Assembly (NCBI GenBank): GCA_907163375.1
Contig: CAJQUW010007056.1
Span: forward strand, 62,001-126,000
DNA length: 64,000 nt
Direction of reading: 5' to 3'
Source: Prostheceraeus crozeri
Taxonomy: Eukaryota; Platyhelminthes; Polycladida; Euryleptidae
In this document: one piece after another, positions 1 through 12,280 of the stretch
Position numbering within the stretch: position 1 is the first letter of the stretch
Layout: every line of letters begins with the position of its first letter
The notes under the pieces: generated by a model
Told to the model about the DNA's origin: nothing
The model's input: the letters and a program-made list of their open reading frames with translations, nothing else
Databases searched by the model: none
Made by a program: the position numbers and the translations under genes

Positions 1-1067
1 CAGTGTTGCCACCGGGCTTCGAGATCCTATCCGAGCAAGACGATGCCATCCGCGCAGGCATTGTATCGAAGCAGGGTAGTATAAAAGAAGGTCTAAACTC
101 AAGATTATGATATACTAGGATATTGTATCCGTGAGCACTTACTTTTGCGAACATATTCGTTGTTCCTGGAAACTATCTACTAAGCAGTGGATTGGAAATT
201 TGTTACATGGAAAATATTTACTAAAGAAAAGGTTTTATGAATATCCAGAATTGTTGACCGTGCGAAAATTTATCGCATAATTGTGAGCGATTTTAATGGC
301 ATTTCTGATTTTTGATTTCTTCCTAAAGATTTGATCAGAATGTACATCAAATATCAAAACTGCCAAAAGCACATTTTATGGAAATATTCAACAGTAACAA
401 TTTTTACGGATCAAATCATCTTATTATGCATGAAATCAGATTTCAATGAAGGATTGCACGCCCTGGATGCACTGACAAGGAGATTTGCATTATCATCATA
501 CTTTTCTTTTCAAAAAATGAAAGGCTACGTCAGTGAAACGAAATTGGCCATAACTTCCGCGCAAGTCAGCCAATTTAGAAATATATCTACCTATTTGTTT
601 CTTCTGAGTTCTTTGATGCGAATATCCTTTTTAGCTGAAACCACATCGATGACAGGCTCCCCGCTGATGTGCTTTCAGCTTGAAGTAAGTTACTATTATT
701 ATTATCATAAGAAAATGAAAACACGTTATTCCAATCTTAACAAAATCTCCCCAACGATAAAGCTCACAAATATTAGCTAGAAAATTCGGACATCAAATCA
801 AAGTCAATTTCAGCTATAGGTCTAGCTACATATTTATCGACAGCACAATACATCTGTTTCAATCATGTTAAATAAAGTAAAAGTGGAAGTTCCAGTAGAA
901 ATGTTTCATTGTATATTTACAAGAAACAAGCTACCGATGCTTCAAAAAACATATCTGCTTTAAATTCATAACCCCAAATAAAAAAATATTTTTCTGAGAC
1001 CTTCATCCGCGCAGGCTCCGCGCACGCGCAGCTCAAACCCCTCATCCGCGCAGCGGTGGCAACGCTG
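1..1067. mobile_element. Non-autonomous hAT-like element at the window edge
   Basis: The first 14 bases (CAGTGTTGCCACCG) are matched, inverted and with one difference, by CGGTGGCAACGCTG at 1054-1067. CAGTGTTGCC-type ends are typical of hAT transposons. Subterminal copies of ATCCGCGCAGG lie near both ends (about 48, 1006 and 1044). The interior has only short ORFs without a recognisable transposase, so it would be a non-autonomous copy. The 8 bases after the right end are tatattca; the matching left duplication would lie outside the window, so the insertion cannot be proven here. Confidence 0.6.
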
Positions 1068-1682
1068 TATATTCATGAATAGAGATCGAAGGACAGCCAA
1101 ATACTGCAAGCCGGATTATCGAATAATCACGACGAATATAATTCAGCATTGCATTCACACTGTAGGCCCGTAAATACAGATTGCTAAGGTTGAATACAAA
1201 TCCACAAAAGATTGTCCATTATCCACAAGGGGTTGTGGAGGGGAGGGGTCTAGAACAGTCTCCATGAATTGTCCATTAGGGGGAGTCAAAAAATCCCATT
1301 CTTTGTCCACCTGGATTATGGACGATCCCTAAGAGGACAACGAAAGAAGACCGATGGTCTCAGCGCCATGTTTTCTTTAACCGTAGTTAGGAATAAAGGG
1401 CTATGATGGACTTAAAGCACATTTGCCATTTAAAAGCATTGTTATATCTATTTCTCTTAGAAAATAAAGCATCGATGAGGAAAATAAAGCTCCGTTGTCA
1501 TAAATACATAAGATATGTCTGCGATTTACAGCAACTTTGAATTTCACAGGCCCAAAGATTTCATTGACGTCATGATGAATTAAATAAGCTTGAGTAGATG
1601 TAACGTACGATTTTGGAAAATAGCGTCTAACAATGGGAGTGAGGCGCATTCGACAATATAAAAAAATAGAAAATCCAGGAAT
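1068..1682. other. Intergenic, nothing recognised except a short dispersed repeat
   Basis: No coding feature is supported. Bases 1386-1440 (around gggctatgatgg) are repeated with few changes at about 5955-6008, so both are scraps of one dispersed repeat of unknown kind. Confidence 0.4.
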
Positions 1683-1918
1683 TGACCAAGTGTTTATTTC
1701 GATGGAAAATTTGAAAAGCTTGCTAATTATATAAATTATGTAAGTGAAATTAAGCTTTGATGCGTATTTCATTGGTCGATATCATTGTGGAGTACTAAAT
1801 ACTCCCGTCTTATACTCCCTGATGATATTGACCGATGGTTAGTGAAATACGCATCGGAGCTTAATATCATTTATATCATTTGCAAGCTTTTTATATTTTC
1901 CATCGAAATAAACACGGC
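1683..1918. repeat. Hairpin (foldback) element with about 105-bp arms
   Basis: Bases about 1686-1790 (gtttatttcgatggaaaa, then aaaagcttgc, then tgcgtatttca) reappear inverted at about 1815-1916. The arms differ at many places and the loop is short. This is a single imperfect hairpin of about 235 bp, as left by a MITE or foldback element. A reading frame that crosses it on the minus strand (1401-1772) has no recognisable protein and is ignored. Confidence 0.6.
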
Positions 1919-2426
1919 CTACTCCCACATATTCTAATTCTTATATAATGCAAGGGCATGGTATTTTTTTCATTCAAGATTTCTAAGCAGTCTAAATCCT
2001 CGATCACCATCGCAAACTTCTGTCCCAACGTGACGCCAATATTCAAGGGCGGTTTTTATTCGAAGTACGTCGAATTAGTGAGATTTAATTAAGTTTAAGA
2101 CCCCTTGGACATCCGATAGATTGCATCGGTTCAAAGATTTTTGACATCGGAAATGTAAATAGTTTTATACAGACAAATTGGCACTTACCAGATAGGATTT
2201 CATACTCTACTTGTCCTGCTCGGAAAAAAGATTTCATCTTTGAGCCGGTGGTAAATGGAAACTTAACAGATGAAATATTGTGCAAATGATTATGGAGACA
2301 GACTGAAGCGGCATCAAAAATCATCTCATGTTATACGTGCTTATCTCAAGTGGCAAACCTTTAACCGCCGAGACTGCTATATATAGGGCAAACTGGAATG
2401 ACGTGATAATAAAGCCTAACCGCTAT
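1919..2426. other. Intergenic, nothing recognised
   Basis: I see no gene, repeat end or RNA here. Confidence 0.3.
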
Positions 2427-3021
2427 GCTATACCTATTTTGAGTGATAGTTATTCAACATGTTATGAATGATTATTTTCTATCAATAGTCACCGACTTGA
2501 ATTCGCGTATGTCATGCTATCACTGCAAACTGATGTAGGGCACTCACTTAGGCACGAAGCCGAAATTTCGTGCCAGTTAGCGCCTAGTTAGTGCCTTTGT
2601 AGTGCCTCGAGGCACCAGTAGGCGCACTAGGCATTAAAAGGCACCAAGCCAAATATTTGTTTATCCAATGAAATCGAAGGAAAAATCAATGGGCACGAAC
2701 TCGGCAATATGAACTTCGTGCCTACTCGTGCCTTGCTTTGGTTAGAATTGATGCCTAAATTTCGTGTCCTAGAGTTTACATATTGTAGGCCTATTTACTG
2801 AAGGAGACTTCAAATTTGTTTTAGGCGTGTTAGTGAAAAATAAGAACACCCTGCATGGGTAGAAATATGTTGCAGATTTGAATGGAAAAAATCATGTGTG
2901 TTTGCTAATTCATGTTCAACTCATACACGATACCTATTTTAAGTGATAGTTATTCAACATATTATAAATCATGATTTTCTATCAATGGTCACCGACTTGA
3001 ATTAGCACATGTCATGCTATG
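2427..3021. repeat. About 95-bp direct repeats flanking a GGCAC/GTGCC-rich core
   Basis: The stretch 2427-2523 (gatagttattcaacat ... ccgacttgaatt ... gtcatgctat) is repeated in the same orientation at about 2927-3021. Between them, 2540-2760 holds many GTGCC and GGCAC words, including the imperfect palindrome ggcacgaa...ttcgtgcc near 2552 and gtgcctcgaggcac near 2602. Short direct repeats with a palindromic core could be a small terminal-repeat element or an old tandem duplication; the sequence alone does not decide. Confidence 0.45.
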
Positions 3022-3062
3022 GGCCTATTTTGTGGTTTGAGATTTTAGAATACCGCAATGTA

Positions 3063-4812
3063 CAGGGTGACTCAAAAGTCTTAATCGGGTTTCAAATTGA
3101 GATTTCTCTGTAAGTATTTGCACTAGAAACTCAATTTTTCGTTTATACTGTAGAGGAAGAACCAGAATTTCCAAAGAGACTTGCATTTTTACAATATATG
3201 CTGGAAGTGAGCTCCGTTAACTTCATTACAAAGAATGACTCTTTTTTGAAAGTTTTCAAAAGTCTTGTTGATCGTGACTTTTGTCACGGACTGGACTGCT
3301 TCTGCAATCTTCACTCGCAGTTCTTCGTTGTCTGTTGGCCTATTCTTGTACACCATCTCTTGATATGACCCCACAAAAAATAATCAAGAGGCGTCAAATC
3401 TGGGCTCCTAGCTGGCCAGTGGATGGACCGTTCCTGCCAATCCATCGATTAGGGAATTGAATGTTGAGAAATTCTCTCACATTCAGACCCCAATGAGGAG
3501 GAGCGCCATCTTGTTGGAAGACTGTCGTGGAAAATCTTCGTCGTCTCTTCAGTTCAGGAATGAAATAATCCCTCAGCATCTCGAGATAGGAGTCTTTCGT
3601 CACCGTTGTTTCAAAGAAGTAAGGTCCGATGATCCGGTCGCAAAACATGGCCGCCCAGACCAGCAAGCCTTTCGACTTTAGAGGAATCTCGTCACATAAA
3701 TGTGGATTCTCATAGTCCCAAATCACAGTTGTGACTGTTAATTTTGCCATTCAGATGAAAGATGGCCTCGTCAGAAAAACATAGCTTGTGGATGAAGCTG
3801 GGATCATCACATAGCCGGCTAATTTCTTCACAAAACTGAAACCTTGGTTCATAGTCGTCTGGCAACAGTTCATGAACACGGGAAATGTGAAATGATTTCA
3901 TGCCAATTGTTCGCTTCAGAGTACGTCGAACAGTCTCGCGTGGCATGTCAAGCTGATTGGCTGCATCCCGCACCGACGATCTTGGATTGTTCTCAAACTC
4001 CTCTTTCACACGTAAAACATCATCCTCATCAAGCGATGGGCGACCACTTCGCTCAGCATCTTGGACAGAACCCGTCTCAGTAAATTTCTTAAACACAAGT
4101 CGGAATGTGCTTTCAGAAGGTGGCTTTGATGTGAAATTTCTTTGCCACTCCCGTCGGGCGGTAGTTACGGACTCATGCTTAGCCATAAGCAACACAACGT
4201 TGATCCGATCTTGCACAGATAACATCACTGGTTTCTATGATAGAAAAGTGAATATCAGCAGCTATTAAGTACTAAACGGTTTCCGAAATCAGTCTTTTCA
4301 CAGATATCTATGCCTATGCTTCAATTCAACGACATTTTGACGTCATGCATAACTATTGAGCTAATGTAGAAGTTCGATAATTATCATAAGTACCAATCAC
4401 ACATTAATGGAAATGGATAGCTTAGCATTCTTCTTTGTTGTCCTTCTTCATTATGCCTTCGTATTAACTTTCCGCTATTATTTCAATGGACGCATGTGCA
4501 TTAAGTCTTGTTCACACTTAGCAGGTCACTTGATCAATCAAATTTAATGATGAAGTATTAGCATGTGGTTGTAGTCAATGAGAAACAAATCGTAAGCGGA
4601 CAATGTTTTATACCATTTGATAAATTGTTTGACCTCCATAAAATGAATGAGCAAGTAGTTCGACCTCTAACTTGATTTTTTTCACAAATTGCGATATGTT
4701 ACTAAAATTCTGGTTCTTCCTCTACAGTATAAACGAAAAATTAAGGTTGTATTGCAAATACTTACTGAGAAATCTTGACTTGAAACCCGATTAAGACTTT
4801 TGAGTCACCCTG
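3063..4812 (-). mobile_element. Mariner-type DNA transposon, 1.75 kb, with TA duplication
   Basis: Ends are long inverted repeats of about 100 bp: cagggtgactcaaaag at 3063 and its complement cttttgagtcaccctg ending at 4812. A TA dinucleotide directly flanks both ends (3061-3062, 4813-4814), as expected for the Tc1/mariner superfamily. The minus strand carries a broken transposase over about 3190-4228. The inverted repeats differ at a modest number of positions, so the copy is not very recent. Confidence 0.92.
3190..4228 (-). pseudogene. Mariner transposase, frameshifted
   Basis: Cut-and-paste transposase of the Tc1/mariner superfamily; it would bind the inverted repeats with paired helix-turn-helix domains and cut with a DDE/D RNase-H-like core. 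The N-terminal part (4228-3710) starts MMLSVQDRINVVLLMAKHES and holds the helix-turn-helix region with GRPS and a second HTH near RRTLKR. The first catalytic Asp is in CFSDEAIFHLNG, the second in FQQDGAPPHW (in 3394-3750), the third in DLTPLDYFLWG (near 3370). Counting between the second and third Asp gives about 41 residues, so DD41D (rosa-like) rather than classical DD34D; the count is uncertain by one because a frameshift lies in that interval. At least two frameshifts are visible, one near 3720-3750 and one near 3415-3435, so it is inactive. Confidence 0.88.
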
Positions 4813-4814
4813 TA

Positions 4815-6130
4815 CATGTAGGTTCCTGGAAAATTGTATACGTATCTAGTTGACTGTGTTTTATTTAAAAAGGCTGGAACATATTCGACAGATATCATGA
4901 AATCGAATGTCCTCTAAATAGACATCTCTCAAAATTAAATACAGAGATAAATTCATGCACAACCTCATGTACTACATACTCACTTTGATTCATAGACAGC
5001 ATTCGCAAGAGATTGCATATTCTGTCAAAATAGGCCTTCCTTTTTGTTCTGTATCTTATCACCGATGGCCTTATCTTCTTTAATATTGGGGTCGAAGCAC
5101 AACTAGACGAGTATCTTCTGATGACTGACGGACTGCAGTATTATGTTTTATATCCCTTAATCGGTAGCTGAAGTAGTGGTCGATGTATTGTAATTCAAAT
5201 GAAGAAATGTGGGATTACATGAAGTACTATGGACGGATGAAGAAACTGGCGATAACAAATTCAAGTGAAGAAATAGTATTTTCCATGTGTAGTCTTAGAT
5301 ATAGTGTGTATAGTTTCATTGCTTTCGGTGTAGTAGAATGTCATTGTAGTTCTATTGTTTACCTCCATTACCCACTTCCCACTTATCCACTCTTACCATT
5401 ATCCACTTTGTGTAGTGTCAGATATAGTTCACTTGTAATCGGTGTAGTAGCATCGTTGTATTTCCATATTTTACCTCCACTTTTCCAATTTCTATTCATC
5501 GGTTTCTTGTTGTTTTATAATATCCATTTTTGATTTCCTTAACCTATGATGACCATTGTCTTATTCTATTTCCACTATCAGCATCTGTAGTCGGTACAGT
5601 ATATTAGAAGTCTGTTTTGAACGTGTATACGGCAGTGTTTGGAATCTATGGTATTAGTATATCAACAGCAAGAATGAGTAGTATTACAAGTCTTAAGATT
5701 TCCATTTTTACCAGATATTGTGCCAAAGCTGATCAATTTTAATTCGTTGCCACGAGAAAGCTCCATTGAGTTCTTTTAAGAACTGATTAATCCAATGGTT
5801 ACAGTAGCATTGCATGTGTACACTTGCGGATTGGAGAACGCCATCAATCATAATTAGGACTACTTAAATTAATAATTTAAATTAGTAAGCATTATATTCT
5901 ATTATAAATGGCTACTGGGATGACTTTCATCATCGTATGAGAATTAACCGCAAGTAGGAATGAAGGGCTATGATGGATTTAAAGCACATTTGCTATCTAA
6001 AAGCATTAAAAGGGATTTAATTCGACTAAAAATTCCAATTTTTTTAAAAAGCATTTATAAGCATAAATTCCATGCGTAATAACTCTACATCGCACGCATT
6101 TACTGCATTTCAATAACATTCTTATGGTAG
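4815..6130. other. Intergenic, nothing recognised
   Basis: No gene is supported. Around 5280-5470 a short motif (tagatatagt...cggtgtagtag) occurs twice, a weak old duplication. A scrap of the repeat seen at 1386-1440 lies at about 5955-6008. Confidence 0.35.
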
Positions 6131-6177
6131 ATGTTACCAGGTTGGTCTCATCTACCAGACAGAATGGCTAGCAGATT

Positions 6178-6664
6178 CATTCTACATCATTCTGTGAAAG
6201 TCTCATTTTTGGTCTCGTTCCCTGCAGAAGCTCGTGCTGGCTGCCGGACTATGAGGTGTACATCATTCTGTGAAAGTCTCATTTTCGGCCTCGTTCCCTG
6301 CAGAAACTTGTGCTGGCTGCCGGACTATGAGGTGCACATCATTCTGTGAAAGTCTCACTTTCGGCCTCGTTCCCTGCAGAAACTCGTGTTGGCTGCCGGA
6401 CTATGAGGTGTGCATCATTCTGTGAAAGTCTCATTGTCGGCCTCGTTCCCTGCAGAAACTCGTGCTGGCTGCCGGACTATGAGGTGTACATCATTCTGTG
6501 AAAGTCTCATTTTCGGCCTCGTTCCCTGCAATAACTCGTGCTGGCTGCCGGACTATGAGGTGTGCATCATTCTGTGAAAGTCTCATTGTCGGCCTCGTTC
6601 CCTGCACAAACTCGTGCTGGCTGTCGGACTATGAGGTGCACATCATTCTATGAAAGTCTCGTGC
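6178..6664. repeat. 76-bp tandem satellite, about six units
   Basis: The unit includes catcattctgtgaaagtctc, cgttccctgcagaaactcg and ctggctgccggactatgagg. The last motif recurs at about 6236, 6312, 6388, 6464, 6540 and 6616, a strict 76-bp period. The same unit forms both outer ends of the palindromic element at 14,695-15,420, so the satellite is an amplified transposon end. Confidence 0.9.
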
Positions 6665-6967
6665 AACAGTGAGTGCTATTTAACGTCCAATCTAGATTTA
6701 CAACACTTAAAGCAAACCAAAATGACATGGCTTTGCCGAAGTACATAGTCACATGCACGAATTTGCCGTAAACAAAGCTTTCTCTATTTCAAAATTATAA
6801 TTCGATCAAAATCCAAACCTTAAAGTCCGCCCTCTTTTAATCAGCTTACTCACTCAATCTCAACCACATAATTAGATTCATCTGCGCGCGCTTCGGTTTC
6901 CTAGAAAGGAAGAATTGTATCTAACCTTAATATCGAAACGACACATCACATGAATTAGACAACTTGC

Positions 6968-7468
6968 TCCTTCTCGAATGGATAATTCGTGTATCGCTTG
7001 CTATTGGAAATGGCAAACAATAAGCTGTCAGCAGAGGACACCAGAGCCAGTGAGACATGCGTGCGTGCTGTGATATCACTTCGCACACACCGAAACACAC
7101 ATTGATGCCTGGCTTCGATTCAGCGTATGCACTATACAGTGAGCAATGCCGAGGAGAGAATGTGAAAACATCAAGTGAACTAATTTTCGTACGCCTGCTA
7201 CTTTCTATAATAATAATGATCGGAAGAGCCAACATTATGGAGAAAACTTGTGCGCAATGATCTGAAGTCTTCGACTCTGAAGGAATTTTGGCAATGGAAG
7301 CACTTTGCTGGAACTCACATTAACCCACAAGCGACGCACGACTTTTTTCCTATCTCTGTAAGGTATTAGGAATTCCTTTCTGCCCACTCAATATGTTCCT
7401 CTGTGTGCCGTCGACTCCGCATTAATCACACTTCTAGCAAACCGAAGCAGATAAACAAAATATTTAAT
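6968..7468 (-). repeat. Left arm of an approximately 480-bp inverted repeat pair
   Basis: This stretch matches 10,917-11,395 in inverted orientation (shared words include cttacagagataggaaaaaa, cttgtgcgcaatgatctga and gaggacaccagagcc). The divergence is moderate, with short indels. The two arms enclose the LINE relic at 8421-10,835. Inverted translations of both arms are similar, but no known protein is seen, so I do not call them coding. Confidence 0.75.
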
Positions 7469-8420
7469 TCTGTGATCTCAACACTTAAAGTCTTTCAAAC
7501 CATTCTGCATCACATCTGCTATAGTGCTGGGTATGACCTGAGATAAGAATAGATTTAATGAGTGAAAGAAATACAGAATTATCTTTATACCGACATTCAT
7601 AGATGTGCAAAAATGCTCTCTAGTGCTTCAAGTATCCATTCTGTCTCTGATAGATCATTTCAATAGACGTCATGTCCTTCACACTTATAATGTCAAACCG
7701 CAGTCATTGTAATAATATAGGTACTTTACAAAAAGCAGTCTCTATTCATCATAAAAGAAGAGCATGATTGTCTTTGACAGATGACATGGTGACAAGCATG
7801 CTTATGAAACTATTTGCAGTCGTCACAACATTTTGTGGAATTGATTGCCTTTTATTATTATCACGCTTGACTAATCAACTATGAAGTGATGAACTTGAAA
7901 GTGACGTTCAGAATATCAGTGGAATGTCGGGAAGTTCATCCTTCATTCTGCAGATGTGATGAATTCTAGATCATATTCGTCAATGAGCGTAGGCCTACTA
8001 AGTAATGGTTCCCAAGAGCCTGATAAACAGAGCACTGGAAATTCAAAGACTGACTTTTCTATCTCGTAATCAGTCAGCGTTGCTCATGCCTACTGCAGTT
8101 ACACACATTTCCGCAAGATACCCCTTGTGCAGCTTCAGAGTCTTGGCAAAATGATGAACTATCATAGATATTGAAGTTTGCCGAGGCGACTTCTATCAGA
8201 GGTATTTTTCTAGGCCTACTAAATCAGGCAGTTTGTCCGAATTTCAGTTTGAACAAATCTCAGAACACTGTAGAAGCTAGAATTGCAGAAGTCAAATACT
8301 TTCAACAGAATTGTCTCCTAGCATAAGAGAGGAACTCACGCAAAGGTAACAAGATTTCTCAATCCATCAGCGCACAACTGTGGAACCACTCCCATCCTAG
8401 CTTTGGACCCACAGAATTAA
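7469..8420. other. Between the inverted repeat and the LINE relic
   Basis: No complete gene is seen. The last 100-400 bases may be the 5' part of the LINE that follows, because the next reading frame begins inside a typical ORF1 tail, but I cannot fix a boundary. Confidence 0.3.
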
Positions 8421-10835
8421 ATGGTATTCGAAAGGTATTTTTTAAAGCCTGATCTAACCCCGCAGCAGCAAGAGGAGGAACGAAATTTGAGACAGGAATT
8501 AAAGTGTCGTCGCGACAATGGGGAAAATGTTATGATCAAGAACGAGAGTAGGTGTGTAGCTTCTTCGACAGAGATATCTGATTATTTAATTGAATTCATT
8601 GATGATGTAACTGTTGTATTCTCTGATATTCATATTATTCTTTGTGGTGATCTGAATCACTTTGATACATCTCTCCTGCAAAGTTCTCATGATCTATTTG
8701 ACAAGGTGCTAATGCCTACTCGAGGTACTTCGATACTAGATCGCTTTCTAGTAAGCCGTTCTTTAGACCAAATATATATGGATGCTTCAGTTGTTCCTCC
8801 ATTGACTTCAAGACGTAGAGGCTCACATTGCCAAATACTTTTATCCCCAGTGAACATTGACACTAACACTGATTGTAAGGAATATCGTACTTTATGTGAT
8901 TTGAAGAGTTTTCATATTGCGGACTTTATCACTCGCTTAAATATGTGTTCCTTTCATGAATTGTATCATGTTAATGATCTGGATAAAAAGCTTGAAATAT
9001 TTTACACGTTGTTTCAATCATGTTTATCTGTAATCCCAAGTAAATCAATTGCCATGTCTACTCGTGACAAACCTTGGATGTCAGCTTACTTAAAAGAGTT
9101 GATTAGTAAAAGATGGTTTGCATATCGTTGTAAAAATTTTCATATGTATAATATCTATAAACATAAATGTAAAGAAGAAATCAAGAAGTGTAAAATGTCT
9201 TGGGTTGAGAGGTCAAGAAGATCATCTCGTAACATTTGGAGTGTAGTATCTGATGTTAAAGGCAATAATGTGAAAAATCCTTTAGCTCCTATTTTACATG
9301 AGTTTTCTGATGCCATGAGTGCAGCTAATGCTATCAATGAATCTTTTACAAAACATTTTCACTTGGAAGACCGCTTTCCATACCATTCATCTGACACAAC
9401 TTCAAATAACAATGATGATGATTGGTGTCCCCTAACTAGCCCACATGATATTTTTCTGTTCTTAGAGAAATTGTCTACTAATAAAGCTACAGGCTCTGAC
9501 GGAATTTGCAACCGTTTCTATAAGTTAGCGTCGCCATATATTTGTGAGCCACTATGTAACATAATAAACTCTATCATCATTCAGTGTTATGTTCCAAAAG
9601 TTTTGAAAAAATGTATTGTGTCTCCGATTCCGAAATGTTCTCCTGTCTCTTTTGAAAATCTTCGACCCATCACACTTTTAAGTGTCCCGGCTAAACTTTT
9701 AGAACATCATATACTTTCGACCATGCGTACTGCGTTCTATGAACGTGTACCCAGCTTTCAATTTGCTTATAAAAGAAATTGATGTACAACATCCTGTCTT
9801 GTTACCTTACATCATTTTATTACAGAATTGTTAGAAAAACCTGATGTTACTGGTTGCATGCTCTTGAATTATGATTTTTCAAAGGCCTTCGATACCATCA
9901 GTCACAAAGTATTGCTTCAGAAATTAAAACTTCTTCAGTTCCCTATACGTTTTGTTGAGTTTATGTCTTCTTACTTAAGTAATCGTTATCAAAGGGTCAA
10001 ATTTGGGTCAATTGTTAGCTCAGAGTTGCAGGTGCTTAGCGGAGCTCCTCAAGGTTCCCTTTTGGGCCCGTTTTTGTTCATTTTGTATTGTTGCGACATA
10101 ATGTCCCTGTCTCATAACACATCATTAATCATGTATGCTGATGACGTGTCTCAAGTGTGTCCAATTTTTAAATCTGATGTACCTGGATCTATCGAAATGA
10201 TTGCATCTGAATTTTATACTATAAATGACTGGGCAGAAAAGAATTATCTGAAATTAAATTTGTCAAAAACAAAATGTGTTTCTATAAGAAAGAAAAACTT
10301 TGAGATGTATTTTCCTTTCCCTTTTGAAATTGTCAGCGAATGCAAATTACTTGGTGTTGTGTGGAATGAAACTTTAAAATGGGATTCCCATTTCAGTTTA
10401 TTGCTAAGAAGATGCTCAAAACGTCTATATTTGTTGAAAATCTTGAAGGATGTTCTACAACATGACGAATTGTGGTTGACTTTCCACATGTTAATAAAAA
10501 ATTTAATCATGTATTGTACTCAGTTATTTGGTGTTTTCAGTTATGAAATTGATCATATTATCAACAGTTTGTATAAACGAGGAAGGCGACTGATTTGCCC
10601 TGCACAATGTTCTTGTGGCAATGACATGACAAGATTTCATGCAATTAGACTGGCGGCTTTTAAAAGCTTCTACAAGAAGTGCTTGCAGCCCGAACATCCG
10701 TTGTGTTACATTATTCCTAAATCTATACGAAAACATGTTTTGGTCTCAATGTGCACTACTAATCGCCGGCAAAATAGCTTCGTCGTTTTAAGCTCTCTGG
10801 TCATTAATGGTCTCTCTGACCTTACTTGCAAATAA
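8421..10835 (+). pseudogene. Jockey/CR1-like LINE: ORF1 tail, partial endonuclease, reverse transcriptase
   Basis: Non-LTR retrotransposon protein. It starts in an ORF1-type tail (LKPDLTPQQQEEE and QELKCRRDNGENVMIKN). After about residue 50 it jumps into the end of the endonuclease domain (ILCGDLNHFD, RGTSILDRFLVSRS, RGSHCQIL), so an internal deletion has fused ORF1 to ORF2. Reverse transcriptase motifs follow: LRPITLLSVPAKLLE, DFSKAFDTISHK, GAPQGSLLGPFLFILY and the catalytic IMYADDV. One in-frame TGA at 9780-9782 (after QFAYKRN) splits the frame; the same frame resumes at once and stays open to 10,835. The 3' end lies shortly before the right inverted-repeat arm at 10,917. CR1/Jockey-type is inferred from the DFSKAFDTI block; the clade is not certain. 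Confidence 0.88.
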
Positions 10836-10916
10836 CTGTTTTTCATAATTGTCTCTGTAATTTTTGATTTTCATTACGACAAATATATACTTTTTCTCTT
10901 TTTTCTCTTTCTCTGA

Positions 10917-11395
10917 AATATTTTGTTTATCTGCTTCGGTTTCCTAGAAGTGTGATTAATACTAAATTGACGGCACATCGAGGAACCTATTAAGTGGGCA
11001 AAAAGGAATTCCTAATACCTTACAGAGATAGGAAAAAAGTCGTGCGTCACTTGCGGATTAAGGTGTGTTCCACCAAAGTGTTTCGATTGCTAAAATTCCT
11101 TCGGATTCGAAGAATTCAGATCATTGCGCACAAGTTTTCTCATTAATGTTGGCCCTTCCGATCATTATTAAAGAAAGTAGAAGGCGTACGAAAATTAGTT
11201 CACTTGATGATTTCACATCCTCTCCTCGGCATTGCTCACTGTATAGTGCATACATTGAATCGAAGCCAGGCATCGATGTGTGTTTTGGTGTGTGCGAAGT
11301 GATAGCACAGCACGCACGCCTCTCTCAGTGGCTCTGGTGTCCTCTGCTGACAGCTTATTGTTTTCAATAGCAAGCGATACAGTGATAAGTTTCCC
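10917..11395 (+). repeat. Right arm of the approximately 480-bp inverted repeat pair
   Basis: Inverted partner of 6968-7468. It begins attttgtttatctgcttcgg, just after the LINE 3' end, and ends near the word gcttattgttttcaatagc. Either the LINE landed inside a long-TIR element, or two copies of one repeat lie head to head. Confidence 0.75.
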
Positions 11396-12280
11396 TTTCG
11401 CAGCTAACTTTCCTATGAAAACTCCTATAGAGGACAAATCATAGAAGTCTATAAACAAGCTATGATTAGCCAATGACTACCAAGACATCGATACAGTCCC
11501 TGGATTAGCTCATTCATAGATTTCGCACTATAGCCATCAATTTCATAATGAACAATGGACTTCTATAAGTCACAAAATGAAAAGCTATCTGTCCCTCCCA
11601 CGCTGCGCTCGGCCTGTACAACACAGCTGCGGGAGAAAAAGTTGATATTTCCTCTCTCAAGAAAATAGCTATTAGTTTCAATGCAGATATACGATATCAA
11701 GGCTGTCAACATGTACTGAATGGAATGCGCGACATTTTCAATACACGTAAATTTTAGCATGCCGTTTTTCGAAACACTTTTACTGTTTATACAGTGCTTC
11801 TTTGTGTGTCTCGCATATTACACGTCATCAACGGTTGCTAGCCTTTCAATCACTTCCACTGAAAATATGCATTGAATTATGATATACATATTCTTAGGCA
11901 GCTGATATTTAGTGATTTCATGAAATTTGAAGTGAAGATTATATTCGCTTAAATTTAGTGCATGCCCTATTCAGAATGTGCTAATATAGTTGTAATCTTT
12001 TTTCATTTAATTTTGAGTGCATTTGACATCTTCATTTCCCTTAATTGCACAGTGACATCATTGATTGGAAATGTTGAATAAAGAACCGACAGTTTCCTCT
12101 CTTGAAGCAAAGTTTAGCAAAAACCATGCACTATGATGATTACACTCGACTACTTCCACAAGTCAATCGGCATTCCAGGCATCTATTCCGCTCTAAATGA
12201 ACTCAAAAATATACAAAAATAGATTGGAAGAAATTTGTATTTTCTGCAATCCTTTTAACCCTATCTTACCCGGGCTATTT
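11396..12280. other. Intergenic, nothing recognised
   Basis: No gene, element end or RNA is supported. Confidence 0.3.

Noticed and set aside
1401-1772. 123-residue minus-strand ORF
   Set aside because: It runs through one arm of the hairpin element and has no recognisable protein.
2427-3021. Solo LTR or small LTR element
   Set aside because: The direct repeats lack TG...CA ends, primer-binding site and polypurine tract that I can recognise.
5183-5533. 116-residue plus-strand ORF
   Set aside because: Low-complexity hydrophobic translation of T-rich DNA; no motif, no neighbours.
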